Assembly (NCBI RefSeq): GCF_019511525.1
Contig: NZ_JAEUAT010000027.1
Location: 1-64,000, forward strand
Direction of reading: 5' to 3'
Origin: Rhizobium cauense
GTDB lineage: Bacteria; Pseudomonadota; Alphaproteobacteria; Rhizobiales; Rhizobiaceae
Length of the DNA: 64,000 bases
In this document: piece after piece, positions 35,276 through 44,471 of the stretch
How the letters are laid out: the number at the start of each line of letters is the position of its first letter
How positions within the stretch are numbered: position 1 is the first letter of the stretch
Translations under genes and position numbers: made by a program
Notes under the pieces: model-generated
The model's input: only the letters and a program-made list of their open reading frames with translations
The model's database searches: none
What the model was told of the DNA's origin: nothing

Positions 35276-36319
35276 TCAGTTTGCCTGCGCGACGACGTCG
35301 CGCTCCCATTGATCCGCCCATTTCGACAGCCGCGCGGCGATTAGGGAAAGGTCGGGCAACAAGAGTGAGCTAAGGTCCGCCTCGGATGTGATCTGTCGGG
35401 CGCGAACGTCGTTAGGTATGTCGAGATCAGTTCGTGCACTGCCGACCTTGTAGCTTTGGACCCAGGCCTCCTGGTTTGACTTCTCGAGGAAGAAATCTAT
35501 GAACTTGCGAGCAGACTCCTTGTGCTCGGCTTCGGCAGGAATATTGAGCGTGGCAACCAGGGGTATCGTTCCCTCCTTTGGCCTGACGTATTCCACCGGC
35601 AGACCACTGTCGACAAGCAGTTGGGCTCGTCCGTTCCAGAATGGCATCGCCCAGACAGTGCCGTCCTTGATATAGCTCTCGAGAATTGCCGAACTCTGTT
35701 CGAAGCCGATAGATTGCTTAGCAACCGCGGACATCGCCCTGAAGCCGGGATCGAGGTTGTCGACAAGATCGCCGCCGTTCATCACCGAGAAGATCTCGAC
35801 CAGGTAAAGCGCCATGATGTTCTGGAATGTGGGGAGTACAATGCGCCCATCCAGTTCGGGTGTGGCAAGGACCGACCACGAGTCCGGAGCCGGAATCTTG
35901 TCTTTGCGATAAAGAAGCGACATGTACTGGACTTCGTGCACAGCGCCGCAGGGGCCCGCCGTCGCAGCGAGCTTGGGCGCCAGCCGGGCAAGGTTGGGAA
36001 TTGCTTTCTCATCCAGCTTTTCCAAAACGCCGTCCTGACAGCCCTGGAGCGATTGCGACGCCGTCATAATGGCGACGTCAAAGCCCGGACGACCTCTAGT
36101 CGCCTTGATCTTGGCATAGTCCTGCGACGCAGAACCAACTGCGTCGTAGACCACATCGATTCCGGTTTCAGCCTCGAACGGCTCCAGTATTGTTTTGCGT
36201 ATGATGGCTTCGTAGGGGCCGCCGTAGCTGTTGACGACAAGCGTCTCAGCATGCAGCTCCCCCCCAAGGATGACGGATGCAAGTGCTAAATAGGCGATGT
36301 GGCATTTGACAGTTCCCAT
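35276..36319 (-). CDS. ABC transporter extracellular binding protein (PotD-like)
   Basis: A 347-residue periplasmic binding protein of the spermidine/putrescine class (SBP_bac_8 type). The start at 36319 gives a signal peptide ending in GGELHA; the longer frame to 36403 would place a hydrophilic tail in front of it. The mature protein begins with TLVVNSYGGPYEAIIRKTIL, continues with FEAETGIDVVY and ends near SKWADQWERDVVAQAN. It is the first gene of a four-gene operon (binding protein, two permeases, ATPase). Rhizobia have many such systems with different ligands, so polyamine specificity is only a class-level guess. Confidence 0.88.
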   Translation of the reverse strand: MGTVKCHIAYLALASVILGGELHAETLVVNSYGGPYEAIIRKTILEPFEAETGIDVVYDAVGSASQDYAKIKATRGRPGFDVAIMTASQSLQGCQDGVLEKLDEKAIPNLARLAPKLAATAGPCGAVHEVQYMSLLYRKDKIPAPDSWSVLATPELDGRIVLPTFQNIMALYLVEIFSVMNGGDLVDNLDPGFRAMSAVAKQSIGFEQSSAILESYIKDGTVWAMPFWNGRAQLLVDSGLPVEYVRPKEGTIPLVATLNIPAEAEHKESARKFIDFFLEKSNQEAWVQSYKVGSARTDLDIPNDVRARQITSEADLSSLLLPDLSLIAARLSKWADQWERDVVAQAN

Positions 36320-36550
36320 GGTTGTTCTCGCTGTTGCGTTGTTTCCATGGGAATGGTCGCCAGGCTCGGCAGCCCCGTCCAATAGCGGATAGTGACGATT
36401 CATGTCACTCGCGCATTAATTGTGGTCCGTCATTGCGAGTGAGTCCTTCTCCGCCTAGCATGTTTGTTGGGCCGTCGTCCGATCGATTGACCGATGCAGC
36501 GTTCCGGTCGACTTGACCGATCGGACCGCAGATACGTTCACGTGCGACCT

Positions 36551-36859
36551 TTAATTGCACGAGAGGTTTCCAGCCGCGTCAACTGCGGCGATATCCGTCT
36601 TGATCGGGTGCACGATTGTATCCGGAACCTCCGCCCTAAGATCGAGACCGCGCGCTGCATCCACGATGTGCCTTAGCTGCCTTGGGTCGCGCACGCCCTG
36701 CTGATAGAGTTCGATTGTAATGGCGGCTATGCGATCTGCTTCGTCCGAACCTGGGTTTATTCCGAAATCCGAATAGATCCCACCCAGGACCCTGTAGCAC
36801 TTGCGCAGGTCGTCGAGGTTAAGCGGTTCATCGCGACGCCTGATATTTTTCCGGGACAT
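36551..36859 (-). CDS. Small hypothetical protein
   Basis: A 102-residue helical protein that I do not recognise. The start at 36859 follows AAGGATG at good spacing; an in-frame ATG at 36883 is less likely. The N-terminus is basic (SRKNIRRRDEPLNLDDLRKC), and the middle resembles a short helical bundle (ADRIAAITIELYQQGVRDPR). It lies between the PotD-like gene and a PNPOx-like gene. Confidence 0.55.
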   Translation of the reverse strand: MSRKNIRRRDEPLNLDDLRKCYRVLGGIYSDFGINPGSDEADRIAAITIELYQQGVRDPRQLRHIVDAARGLDLRAEVPDTIVHPIKTDIAAVDAAGNLSCN

Positions 36860-37129
36860 TCGAACATCCTTCATGAGCGACATCTCTGCTTACCAAGGAG
36901 ATCTGCCAAAGGCGGCTGCCGTTGAGACACAGAGACGGGAGGCAGATGCCTCCGGGCCCACAATGCTTCTGCCCACGCATTGTTCCCGGTGCGCAGCGTT
37001 GATATCCCGCCATCGGAAATTCGAGCAAACCCTACCGAATAGCAGTTCTACGGCCAATCCTGGAGCGCAATGCGCGCCCCAATGGCGCGCTGAGGTGACG
37101 CCATCACGCCCAAGCTGAGATTGCGAAGC

Positions 37130-37564
37130 CTACAGGGTGATTTTTCCGTTCTCTTCGCCATCCCAGTATTGGATAGTAGAGGCTGAAACCTTTACTAGAA
37201 CGAGCCCGGCTGTATCAACGCCGTCAGGAAACCAACGTTCAAGGCCCGACGTCCAGTGATCTTCAAACACGGTCTTGTCCCGGATAATGGAGGCAGTCCC
37301 TTCAACCGCGACGAAGATGCCGGGTTTTCCGAGGAGACTCGGCGGTGCCGTGAATGTCAGAGTGACGTCGTCGATCCTCTCGATCTCTTCGACCTTTCGG
37401 GTGGCATCATAGGAGAAAAACCACGAGTCGCCATCGTACTCTACGTCTCCGTTGTTGCTCATTGGTCGGGTGGCGATCCCTCCAGACCTGGTGTGGGTGC
37501 AAAGCATGCAGAAGTCGATCTTCCTTAGATGCGACGACAGATCTACAAGTGTCATGGACGACAT
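37130..37564 (-). CDS. Pyridoxamine 5'-phosphate oxidase-like protein (general stress protein 26 type)
   Basis: A 144-residue split-barrel flavin-binding protein of the PNPOx-like/GSP26 type. Features are KIDFCMLCTHTRSGGIATRP near the N-terminus, SWFFSYDATRKVEEIERIDD in the second strand pair and VAVEGTASIIRDKTVFEDHW before the helical tail. It likely binds FMN or F420-like cofactors; true PNP oxidase activity is not indicated. It is divergent from an SDR gene, and both belong to families often induced by general stress in rhizobia. A GGAAC-type promoter candidate lies 33-57 bp upstream. Confidence 0.82.
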   Translation of the reverse strand: MSSMTLVDLSSHLRKIDFCMLCTHTRSGGIATRPMSNNGDVEYDGDSWFFSYDATRKVEEIERIDDVTLTFTAPPSLLGKPGIFVAVEGTASIIRDKTVFEDHWTSGLERWFPDGVDTAGLVLVKVSASTIQYWDGEENGKITL

Positions 37565-37596
37565 GGGTGTTCTCCGGGATTGAGATGTCCCTTAGA

Positions 37597-37621
37597 AGCG
37601 GTAAGGCCGTCGGAAAGTTCC
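37597..37621 (-). promoter_or_regulatory. Possible EcfG/RpoE2-type promoter
   Basis: On the minus strand GGAAC (37621-37617) is separated by 16 bp from CGCT (37600-37597), close to the general-stress consensus GGAAC-N16/17-CGTT. It lies 33-57 bp upstream of the PNPOx-like start. The -10 element is off consensus by one base, so this is tentative. Confidence 0.3.
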
Positions 37622-37847
37622 CGGCTTCAGTGAGCCAGTCATCAAATCAGCCACTTCGGGCAACACTAAACAAGTGCCGTCTGTCGATGTTCTGTTCAAA
37701 CGCTGGCCGGCCATGGATGTCTAATTTAAGGGCCGGGATAATTTTTTGGGGCGCAATGAGAGGCGGCCCGAGCGACAGTTTGTCGAGCGACTGTTGTAAC
37801 CTTTTCCTTCCACCTGCGTTTTGTATACGAATTCAAGGGAGGTACTC

Positions 37848-38804
37848 ATGTCGTCCGAAGCCACGTCCGCAAAACAGCGTGAAATCCAGGAACAGGTTGC
37901 GAAAGCTGATAATAAAAAGCGGCCGAAGGACAGTGGGGCGATGCAGGCAGGCGCCCGCCGTTATCCGGAGCCGCCGTTTCCCAAAGTTCATCAATCCAAG
38001 CCTGGTTTTGAAGCAGATCTTCCGCTCGCCCCGATGTATGACGCGCCGTTCTACAAAGGCTCAGACAAGCTTAACGGCAAGGTGGCGCTGATCACCGGAG
38101 GTGATTCTGGTATTGGTCGCTCGATCGCTATTTTATTCGCCCGTGAAGGCGCGGATGTCGCGATCGTTCATCTTGACGAGGCGAAAGATGCGGCCGACAC
38201 CAAGGCGGCTGTCGAGAAGGAGGGGCGTCGGTGTCTTGTCATGCGCGGCGACGTCAAGGATCCCGATTTCTGTCGCAAGGCAGTCGAAAAGACGGTGATG
38301 CAGTTCTCGAGGCTAGACATTCTCGTAAACAACGCCGCGTTCCAGGTCCACACCGCCGATATCGAAGACTTGACGGACGATCACTTCGACGAAACGCTTA
38401 AGACGAACCTCTACGGCTACTTCTTCATGGCCAGGGCTGCGATTCCGCATCTCGGGATTGGTTCCGCCATCATCAATACCGGCTCAGTTACTGGCATCGA
38501 CGGGTCCAAGGAACTGCTTGACTACTCGATGAGCAAGGGAGGCATCCACGCGTTCACCAAGGCGCTATCGAGCCAGCTCGTGCCAAAGGGGATCAGGGTC
38601 AACGCGGTAGCTCCCGGCCCTGTCTGGACCCCCCTGAACCCATCCGACAAGCAGGCGGACGACGTGGCGGAGTTCGGCAGCAAGACCGCGATGAAACGGG
38701 CGGCCCAACCGGAAGAGATCGCGCCTGCATACGTCTTCCTCGCATCGGCCCAAATGTCCAGCTACATCACCGGGGAAATACTTCCGATCGTCGGCGGCTA
38801 TTGA
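37848..38804 (+). CDS. SDR-family oxidoreductase (general stress protein 39 type)
   Basis: A 318-residue short-chain dehydrogenase with an extra N-terminal tail of about 65 residues, as in the YhdG/GSP39 subgroup. The cofactor motif is TGGDSGIG, the NNAAFQVHTADI segment follows, and the catalytic residues are Ser in NTGSVTGIDG and YSMSK (YxxxK). The ATG follows GGGAGGT. It is probably NADP(H)-dependent, but its substrate is unknown. Proteins of this type are commonly linked to general stress, which fits the divergent PNPOx-like neighbour. It stands alone on the plus strand. Confidence 0.9.
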   Translation: MSSEATSAKQREIQEQVAKADNKKRPKDSGAMQAGARRYPEPPFPKVHQSKPGFEADLPLAPMYDAPFYKGSDKLNGKVALITGGDSGIGRSIAILFAREGADVAIVHLDEAKDAADTKAAVEKEGRRCLVMRGDVKDPDFCRKAVEKTVMQFSRLDILVNNAAFQVHTADIEDLTDDHFDETLKTNLYGYFFMARAAIPHLGIGSAIINTGSVTGIDGSKELLDYSMSKGGIHAFTKALSSQLVPKGIRVNAVAPGPVWTPLNPSDKQADDVAEFGSKTAMKRAAQPEEIAPAYVFLASAQMSSYITGEILPIVGGY

Positions 38805-39167
38805 AGTTGTTACCCTGGCGAACACTGAGCATGACCGGCACGCCGTTTCGGAAACTGCGATTGGGCCTGACAAGGCCCTTGGGGAAAGCAAGTTATGATT
38901 GTGATGTCTGTGAACTGATTTTAGCAATGATCGCCTGGGCCAGTGTCGAGATTTGAGGTGAGAGTGTAGACATAGAGGCAAAACCTATCGCCTCGACGAC
39001 TTCCAACTAGATGAGGACGCAGCGCTGACAGCCGGCGCTCTTTATGATCCCTTGACCATCATGTGGCCGAGGGAGCTCAGCTCAGGCTTCGACTACGTCA
39101 GGTGTAACTAGCCGGTCCGCAAGCTGCTTCGGCAGGATCACCGCTCTCCACGAAAATGACCCCGACA
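38805..39167. other. Intergenic stretch between SDR and MgtC genes
   Basis: About 360 bp without a supportable gene. A short 6-bp hairpin (38863-38878) lies after the SDR stop, without a T-run. Nothing else was recognised. Confidence 0.4.
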
Positions 39168-39875
39168 CTAGGTCATTGTGCGTCGATGTTCGAAATGGGT
39201 GAGCTCGTGCTCACGACTTAACGCGTTCACGATGTCGCTCGCGATAGACGCCCCGTGCCTCGCGAACCAGCGCAGCTCGTAAACGGCTTCGCGCCGTTGA
39301 GCATCAATCAACCGAATTGCGACAAAACATGCCTCTACTCGGGCTGGAAGTTCGTCTTTGATGTCGGGAAGAACCTTACTTTCGGGTATCAAGACGCCGA
39401 CGGATCCTTTTTGTTCAATAGGTAACCAAAGGTCCAGCCACTTGAATGGCGCCAGTATGATAATCGCGACGGCCGTGCCGATAGTGCCAGTTACGAGCTG
39501 TCCGCCACCGAAACACAATCCCACCGCGGTGATGAGCCATAAGGTTGCTGCCGTCGTTACGCCGGTAGCAATATCGCCGCGACGCAGAATCGCGCCGCCA
39601 CCAATGAAGCCGACACCCGTAAGTACTCCGAGAGGCAAACGCAGGATGTCCATAGAGCCGTTGGTGGCCACGCTGGTCGAAAGCAGCAGATTTGCCTGGA
39701 TCATCGAAACGCAGGCCGCCACTCCCACCAAGACAGTAGTCCGCAAGCCGGCAGCATGACCGCCTCGTTCCCTGTTCACGCCGATTACAGCGCCCGCGAC
39801 GACGGTCGCTAGGAGCCGAATGGCTACATCTTCCCAAGTAAGCGAAGTGGGCATATGGTCAGCTAGGACGAGCAT
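39168..39875 (-). CDS. MgtC/SapB family membrane protein
   Basis: A 235-residue membrane protein. Four or five transmembrane segments fill the first 140 residues, with the family-typical VIGVNRERGGHAAGLRTTVL and GVLTGVGFIGGGAILRRGD. A soluble C-terminal domain of about 90 residues follows (ACFVAIRLIDAQRREAVYEL). I chose the ATG at 39875 because it follows TGGAG; two upstream ATGs (39887, 39929) are less well placed. MgtC proteins help adaptation to low magnesium and acidic stress and can modulate ATP synthase in other bacteria; the role here is inferred from family only. Confidence 0.88.
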   Translation of the reverse strand: MLVLADHMPTSLTWEDVAIRLLATVVAGAVIGVNRERGGHAAGLRTTVLVGVAACVSMIQANLLLSTSVATNGSMDILRLPLGVLTGVGFIGGGAILRRGDIATGVTTAATLWLITAVGLCFGGGQLVTGTIGTAVAIIILAPFKWLDLWLPIEQKGSVGVLIPESKVLPDIKDELPARVEACFVAIRLIDAQRREAVYELRWFARHGASIASDIVNALSREHELTHFEHRRTMT

Positions 39876-40314
39876 TGTTAACTCCATAAGTTCCACGGTA
39901 GGAGCTAGACCCGCTCTGGAGCTTTGCAATCCTGAGCATCTTCGTCGTGAGCAGAAGCGCTAAGGTGCGAAGTTCTATCTGCTTTTTTCCTCCAGGCTCC
40001 CGCTTGCCAGGATCTGCCTTAGAACGTGTTTGTCAGCAATCGCTGACGGTTGGCAAAACTTGCTGCCGACCTCCTTGCAAAGCTGTACGACAGTTCAGGA
40101 GATTATCTTGCCAGCGGGGCACAAGGAATAGTGCTGCCTTTCTATCTGCCGAACAGCGTTGGATTTCACGATCGGATTCGACAAATACGCTGTCGTTTCC
40201 CGTGCTAACGTCGCAACGCTTGATAGCTTGCGCCCGCAATTGCCTGCACTATTGTGCGTTGCAGCAATTCCAAAAAAGAGCTAACGTGATAGCGTCCTCT
40301 TTGGATGGTGACAC
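39876..40314. other. Intergenic stretch
   Basis: About 440 bp between the MgtC gene and a small plus-strand gene. I see nothing supportable apart from expected promoters. Confidence 0.4.
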
Positions 40315-40503
40315 ATGGACAAGAGCACAATCGCGCAGTTGATTTTCACATTGAACGTTGCTCGGGAAATTGCCTCTTGGGAGGGTCCGGAATTGGACAT
40401 TGTTGTCTATCGCGTGCAGCAGGCAATCGAGGCTACGAGAGAAGAAGCAGCCCGCTATGGCATTGTGGTTGAGATCGAGCATGGGCCCGACCACAAGCAA
40501 TAA
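40315..40503 (+). CDS. Small hypothetical protein
   Basis: A 62-residue acidic, helical protein (STIAQLIFTLNVAREIASWE, then VVYRVQQAIEATREEAARYG). I do not recognise it. It starts after a GGATGG motif and ends 55 bp before the galE start, so it may be co-transcribed with galE. No signal peptide or membrane span. Confidence 0.5.
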   Translation: MDKSTIAQLIFTLNVAREIASWEGPELDIVVYRVQQAIEATREEAARYGIVVEIEHGPDHKQ

Positions 40504-40558
40504 CTACTGAATGCCCGCGCGTCGGCAGCGAGCAAACAAAACTCAACTGAGGTGGTGC

Positions 40559-41542
40559 ATGGCAGGTGAAACGGTTCTGGTCGTGGGCGGCGCTGGGTAT
40601 ATCGGCTCGCACACATGTCTCGATCTCGCCAACAAGGGCTTTAAGCCCGTCGTTTTTGACAATTTCTCCAACGGTCATCGCGAATTCGTAAAGTGGGGAC
40701 CCGCGGAAGTGGGGGATATCCGGGACAGGGCTCGTCTGGACGAAGTTTTGGCCAAGCACCAACCCGCCGCCATCCTGCATTTTGCCGCCCTTATCGAGGT
40801 CGGAGAATCGGTAAAGGATCCGGTTGCCTTCTATGAAAACAACGTCATCGGTACGCTGACACTGTTGGCTGCCGCCCAGGCGGCCGGCGTCAAGGCATTC
40901 GTCTTTTCATCGACCTGCGCGACATACGGCTTGCCGCAAAGCGTGCCGCTCGATGAGACGCACCGGCAGGTGCCCATCAACCCGTACGGCCGCACCAAAT
41001 ACATCGTCGAGCAGGCGCTTGCCGACTACGACAGGTATACGGGCTTCCGATCGGTGGTACTGCGCTACTTCAACGCCGCTGGCGCTGATTTCGAAGGCAG
41101 GATCGGCGAGTGGCACCAGCCGGAGACGCACGCCATACCACTGGCGATCGACGCTGCACTTGGTCGCCGTGAAGGCTTCAAGGTCTTCGGCACCGACTAT
41201 GAGACGCGTGATGGCACCTGTGTCCGCGACTATATCCACGTGCTCGATCTCGCCGACGCGCATGTGCGCGCTGTCGAGCATCTGCTACGCGGCGGGGACT
41301 CCGTTGCTCTCAACCTCGGCACTGGCACTGGAACGACGGTGAAAGAACTGCTCGGTGCGATCGAGCGCGTGTCGGAGCGGCCGTTTCCCGTGGAATATGT
41401 CGGCCGCCGTGAAGGTGACTCACACACACTGGTCGCCAACAACGACAAGGCGCGGGAAATTCTCGGCTGGACGCCGCAGTACGATTTGTCTGAGATCATC
41501 CGGTCTGCCTGGAACTGGCACGCAAGATCAAACCAGCACTAA
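40559..41542 (+). CDS. galE: UDP-glucose 4-epimerase
   Basis: A 327-residue extended SDR that interconverts UDP-glucose and UDP-galactose; its rhizobial counterpart ExoB is required for galactose-containing surface polysaccharides. The NAD motif is VLVVGGAGYIGSH at the N-terminus. The catalytic Ser lies in FVFSSTCATYG, and the Tyr-x3-Lys is in INPYGRTKYIVEQAL. The sugar-binding segment RYFNAAGADFEGRIGEWHQP and the GDSHTLVANNDKAREILGWT end fit the family. The start at 40559 has GAGGTGGTGC; a longer frame to 40511 lacks support. It opens the polysaccharide region and would supply UDP-galactose for the ExoY-like transferase. Confidence 0.93.
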   Translation: MAGETVLVVGGAGYIGSHTCLDLANKGFKPVVFDNFSNGHREFVKWGPAEVGDIRDRARLDEVLAKHQPAAILHFAALIEVGESVKDPVAFYENNVIGTLTLLAAAQAAGVKAFVFSSTCATYGLPQSVPLDETHRQVPINPYGRTKYIVEQALADYDRYTGFRSVVLRYFNAAGADFEGRIGEWHQPETHAIPLAIDAALGRREGFKVFGTDYETRDGTCVRDYIHVLDLADAHVRAVEHLLRGGDSVALNLGTGTGTTVKELLGAIERVSERPFPVEYVGRREGDSHTLVANNDKAREILGWTPQYDLSEIIRSAWNWHARSNQH

Positions 41543-41583
41543 CATCTCTTGCGTTGATAGAAGTGCGCCTGGGCCTCACGCAG

Positions 41584-42705
41584 CTACAAGCGGTTGGCGC
41601 GCCATGACAGCCTGCGTCTTATCGGCAGATCAAGAAAGACGTAGACAACTGCGGAGAAGGCGGTGATGAGCGCGGTTCCGACGAGAGCCACACCCAATTG
41701 CAGGGTCTGCGACAGGTTCATGCCTTTAGCCAAGAAACTGAATACGTGAACAAACGGGTAGTGAAGAGCATATATCGGGTATGAGAGATTTCCGCCCCAT
41801 ATCGCGCATCGGCGCGCAAATGGGCCGAGATCTGCGGTGAGACATCCAAAGACGACAGCGGGCATGATGATCATCACGGCTATGGTGTCCATGGTAGCCG
41901 TTGGAATACCCATGTCCGGCAGCATGAGAAAGACGAGCAAGATTATGGATGCCGGGATGAATGTTCCGTGAGGCGCGAACGAACGATATTTGTAGATCAG
42001 CAGACCGACAGAGAATGACCAAATTACGCGAGGGAATCCCAACCAAAATCCGGCGGGGTTGAAACCAAAATTTACGGTCCCGGAGCTGAAGATTGCAAAA
42101 AGCAGCCAGATGCCACTTAGAGCAACCACAGTCGTAAGTATTCCGGACAATGGTTTGAACCGGGCGAGAACCGCAAAGGCCAGGTTCGCGAAAATTTCAA
42201 AGAACAGTGACCAGGTAGGGGTATTGAGTGGAAACACCGACTGCTCGAGGGTTGGCGTTTGAAGCGCCGGCGTTTGAAGGATTGGTAGTACTGCCGATCC
42301 CAGGACGAAGGCGATGGCCACATCCGTTAAATGCTGGATTTGATCCAGATCTCGTCGGCCGATCTCCAGTATGGCAGCAACGGTGGTACCTATCATGATA
42401 AGGGGCAAGAGCCTGATCAACCGCTTGCGAAAAAAGGCAGTTGCCGCCAGCAATCCTTCCTTCAACTGACGCTGGTAGGCACTTGCAATGACAAAGCCAC
42501 TGAGGACGAAGAAGAAGTCAACTGCCCGGTAGCCGTTTGGCGCCAGGTAGGGAAGATCAAGTCTCGTCTTGAAGTGCTTGAGAACCACGACAATGGCGGC
42601 CGCACCTCGCAAAAGGTCCAGGCCGAGATACCGATGTCCTGCAGACTCTCCCCGCTCCATTCCGCTGCACAATGCCGACCATGGCGTCTTTATATAGGAG
42701 AGCAT
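41584..42705 (-). CDS. Acyltransferase 3 family membrane protein
   Basis: A 373-residue multi-span protein of the acyltransferase 3 family (O-acetyl or succinyl transferases acting on polysaccharides). The N-terminal LGLDLLRGAAAIVVVLKHFK contains the catalytic-type His, followed by YRAVDFFFVLSGFVIASAYQ. About ten hydrophobic segments follow, up to a basic C-terminus. It would transfer an acyl group from the cytoplasmic donor to the growing glycan. It is convergent with galE and 51 bp from the end of the small gene upstream on the same strand. An internal ATG at 42660 is an alternative start. Confidence 0.88.
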   Translation of the reverse strand: MLSYIKTPWSALCSGMERGESAGHRYLGLDLLRGAAAIVVVLKHFKTRLDLPYLAPNGYRAVDFFFVLSGFVIASAYQRQLKEGLLAATAFFRKRLIRLLPLIMIGTTVAAILEIGRRDLDQIQHLTDVAIAFVLGSAVLPILQTPALQTPTLEQSVFPLNTPTWSLFFEIFANLAFAVLARFKPLSGILTTVVALSGIWLLFAIFSSGTVNFGFNPAGFWLGFPRVIWSFSVGLLIYKYRSFAPHGTFIPASIILLVFLMLPDMGIPTATMDTIAVMIIMPAVVFGCLTADLGPFARRCAIWGGNLSYPIYALHYPFVHVFSFLAKGMNLSQTLQLGVALVGTALITAFSAVVYVFLDLPIRRRLSWRANRL

Positions 42706-42756
42706 TCAGTCCAGGCTCCGTGGAAGATACGTGATCTCGATTTTGCGACACGATCG

Positions 42757-42951
42757 TCAGGCATCGACCCTGCCTATCCGGAGGCACTGCATCGGGGCTG
42801 ATTCAATCGTTTCCCCCTCATCATCAAGGTCGCGCTCGAAGTCACTCTCGCCGAAGAATCGCCTTTCACGTTGCATCCGACGAACAAATCCTTGGAATGC
42901 CGGTGTTCGTGCTCTCACCGAGGTTCGTCTGTCTAGCAGGCTATTGTCCAT
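42757..42951 (-). CDS. Small hypothetical protein
   Basis: A 64-residue, very charged protein (TPAFQGFVRRMQRERRFFGE, then SDFERDLDDEGETIESAP) with no match I recognise. The strong AGGAGG site 10 nt before the ATG supports translation. It lies between manC and the acyltransferase gene on the same strand, so it may belong to that transcript. Confidence 0.5.
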   Translation of the reverse strand: MDNSLLDRRTSVRARTPAFQGFVRRMQRERRFFGESDFERDLDDEGETIESAPMQCLRIGRVDA

Positions 42952-43008
42952 TCTCGCGTTGCCCTCCTGTTCCGGATAATTGAATGGTGGTGAGCGCCCA
43001 TAGGTCGA

Positions 43009-44436
43009 TCAGCTGCGTCCGAACTCATCGACGATGCGGATGATATCGTCCTCGCCGAGGTAGGATCCCGTCTGCACCTCGATGAGTTCGAGCATGATCT
43101 TGCCGGGGTTGGCGAGGCGATGGATTTCTCCGAGGGGGATGTAGACGGATTCGTTCTCCCTGAGCATCTGCACGTTTTCGCCGATGGTCACCTCGGCAGT
43201 GCCCTTGACGACGATCCAGTGCTCGGAGCGGTGGTGGTGCTTCTGCAGCGACAGCTTCTTGCCCGGCGTGACGAAGATACGTTTGACCTGGAAGCGGTCG
43301 CCGTTCAGAACGGACGTGTACCCACCCCAGGGGCGGTAGGAGGTAGGATGCGTCTCGGTCAGCTGCGACGTCGAGGGCGCGGCAGCGAGCATCTTGACGA
43401 TGTTTCCGACATCCTGGCTGTCCTGCAGCCGGCCGACATAGACAGCGTCCTCACTCGCGATGACGGCGATGTCGTCCATGCCCTGGACGGCGAGGTGCAC
43501 GCCGTGGGTCATGATCAGCGAATTCTTGGTGTTGACGACGGTGGTGTTGGCTGCTGCCACGTTGCCGTCGGCATCGCGCGTACCGCTCTTCCAGACGGAA
43601 TCCCAGCTCCCGAGGTCGGACCATTTGAAGGGCGAGGGAACAACGGCGGCGTTGCTCGTCTTCTCCATGATGGCGTAGTCGATCGAGATGTTGGGGCTTG
43701 CGGCAAACGCGGCCTTGTCGAGGCGGATGAAGTCGAGATCGCTCGACCCTTTCGCAACAGCCATCTCCGCTGCCTTCAAGCTTTCTGCCGCAAAGGTCCG
43801 CATCTCTGTGAGAAGGCGGGAAACCGAAAACATGAACATGCCGGAGTTCCAGTAGAATCCTCCAGAAGCGACCATGTCCTCTGCCTTGTTGGCCGGCGGC
43901 TTTTCTATGAAGCGTGCTACCGCTCGCGCGCCTGTTGACAAGGTCTTCCCACCTTCGATGTAGCCGTATCCGGTTGCCGGCTCGGTCGGCTCGATGCCGA
44001 AGGTCACGAGCTTGCCTTCACGGGCCGTGGCGGCTGCGATGCGGACACTGTCGAAGTAGGTGTCGTCGGCCAGGATCTCGTAGTCCGAGCCGAGCACGTG
44101 CATGACCGTATCTTCATCAAAGCGATCGCGGACGAGTGTCGCTGCGGCTGCAACGGCAGCAGCCGTGTTGCGGGCAACCGGTTCAAGCAGGATGGCAGCA
44201 AGGTCGATATCCAACTCGCGCGCCTGCTCGGCAACGAGAAAGCGGAACTCTTCGTTGGTGAGAACGACGGGAGGTTCGTAAAGGGTTGGATCGGAGACGC
44301 GCAGCAGCGTTTCCTGAAACAGCGTCTTGTCGCCGATGAACTGAATGAATTGTTTCGGGGCTGCCGCACGAGAAAGCGGCCAAAGGCGAGTACCCTTGCC
44401 GCCGGCCATGATCACGGGAACGATCTTCTGTGTCAT
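43009..44436 (-). CDS. manC: Mannose-1-phosphate guanylyltransferase / mannose-6-phosphate isomerase
   Basis: A 475-residue bifunctional enzyme making GDP-mannose. The N-terminal nucleotidyltransferase has VIMAGGKGTRLWPLSRAAAP at its start and FIEKPPANKAEDMVASGGFY in the middle. The C-terminal cupin (type II phosphomannose isomerase) has KLSLQKHHHRSEHWIVVKGT with metal-binding His residues and YIPLGEIHRLANPG. I start it at 44436, where ATG follows AAGGA; the longer frame to 44490 overlaps the manB end. It lies 35 bp after manB on the same strand, so the two genes together convert mannose 6-phosphate to GDP-mannose for the polysaccharide. Confidence 0.92.
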   Translation of the reverse strand: MTQKIVPVIMAGGKGTRLWPLSRAAAPKQFIQFIGDKTLFQETLLRVSDPTLYEPPVVLTNEEFRFLVAEQARELDIDLAAILLEPVARNTAAAVAAAATLVRDRFDEDTVMHVLGSDYEILADDTYFDSVRIAAATAREGKLVTFGIEPTEPATGYGYIEGGKTLSTGARAVARFIEKPPANKAEDMVASGGFYWNSGMFMFSVSRLLTEMRTFAAESLKAAEMAVAKGSSDLDFIRLDKAAFAASPNISIDYAIMEKTSNAAVVPSPFKWSDLGSWDSVWKSGTRDADGNVAAANTTVVNTKNSLIMTHGVHLAVQGMDDIAVIASEDAVYVGRLQDSQDVGNIVKMLAAAPSTSQLTETHPTSYRPWGGYTSVLNGDRFQVKRIFVTPGKKLSLQKHHHRSEHWIVVKGTAEVTIGENVQMLRENESVYIPLGEIHRLANPGKIMLELIEVQTGSYLGEDDIIRIVDEFGRS

Positions 44437-44471
44437 CTGGACTGTCCTTGGATGTCTCTTTGTCTTGTCAA

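Noticed and set aside
36801..37118. Plus-strand frame of 105 codons between two minus-strand genes
   Set aside because: It overlaps the 5' part of a better supported minus-strand gene and lacks conserved features.
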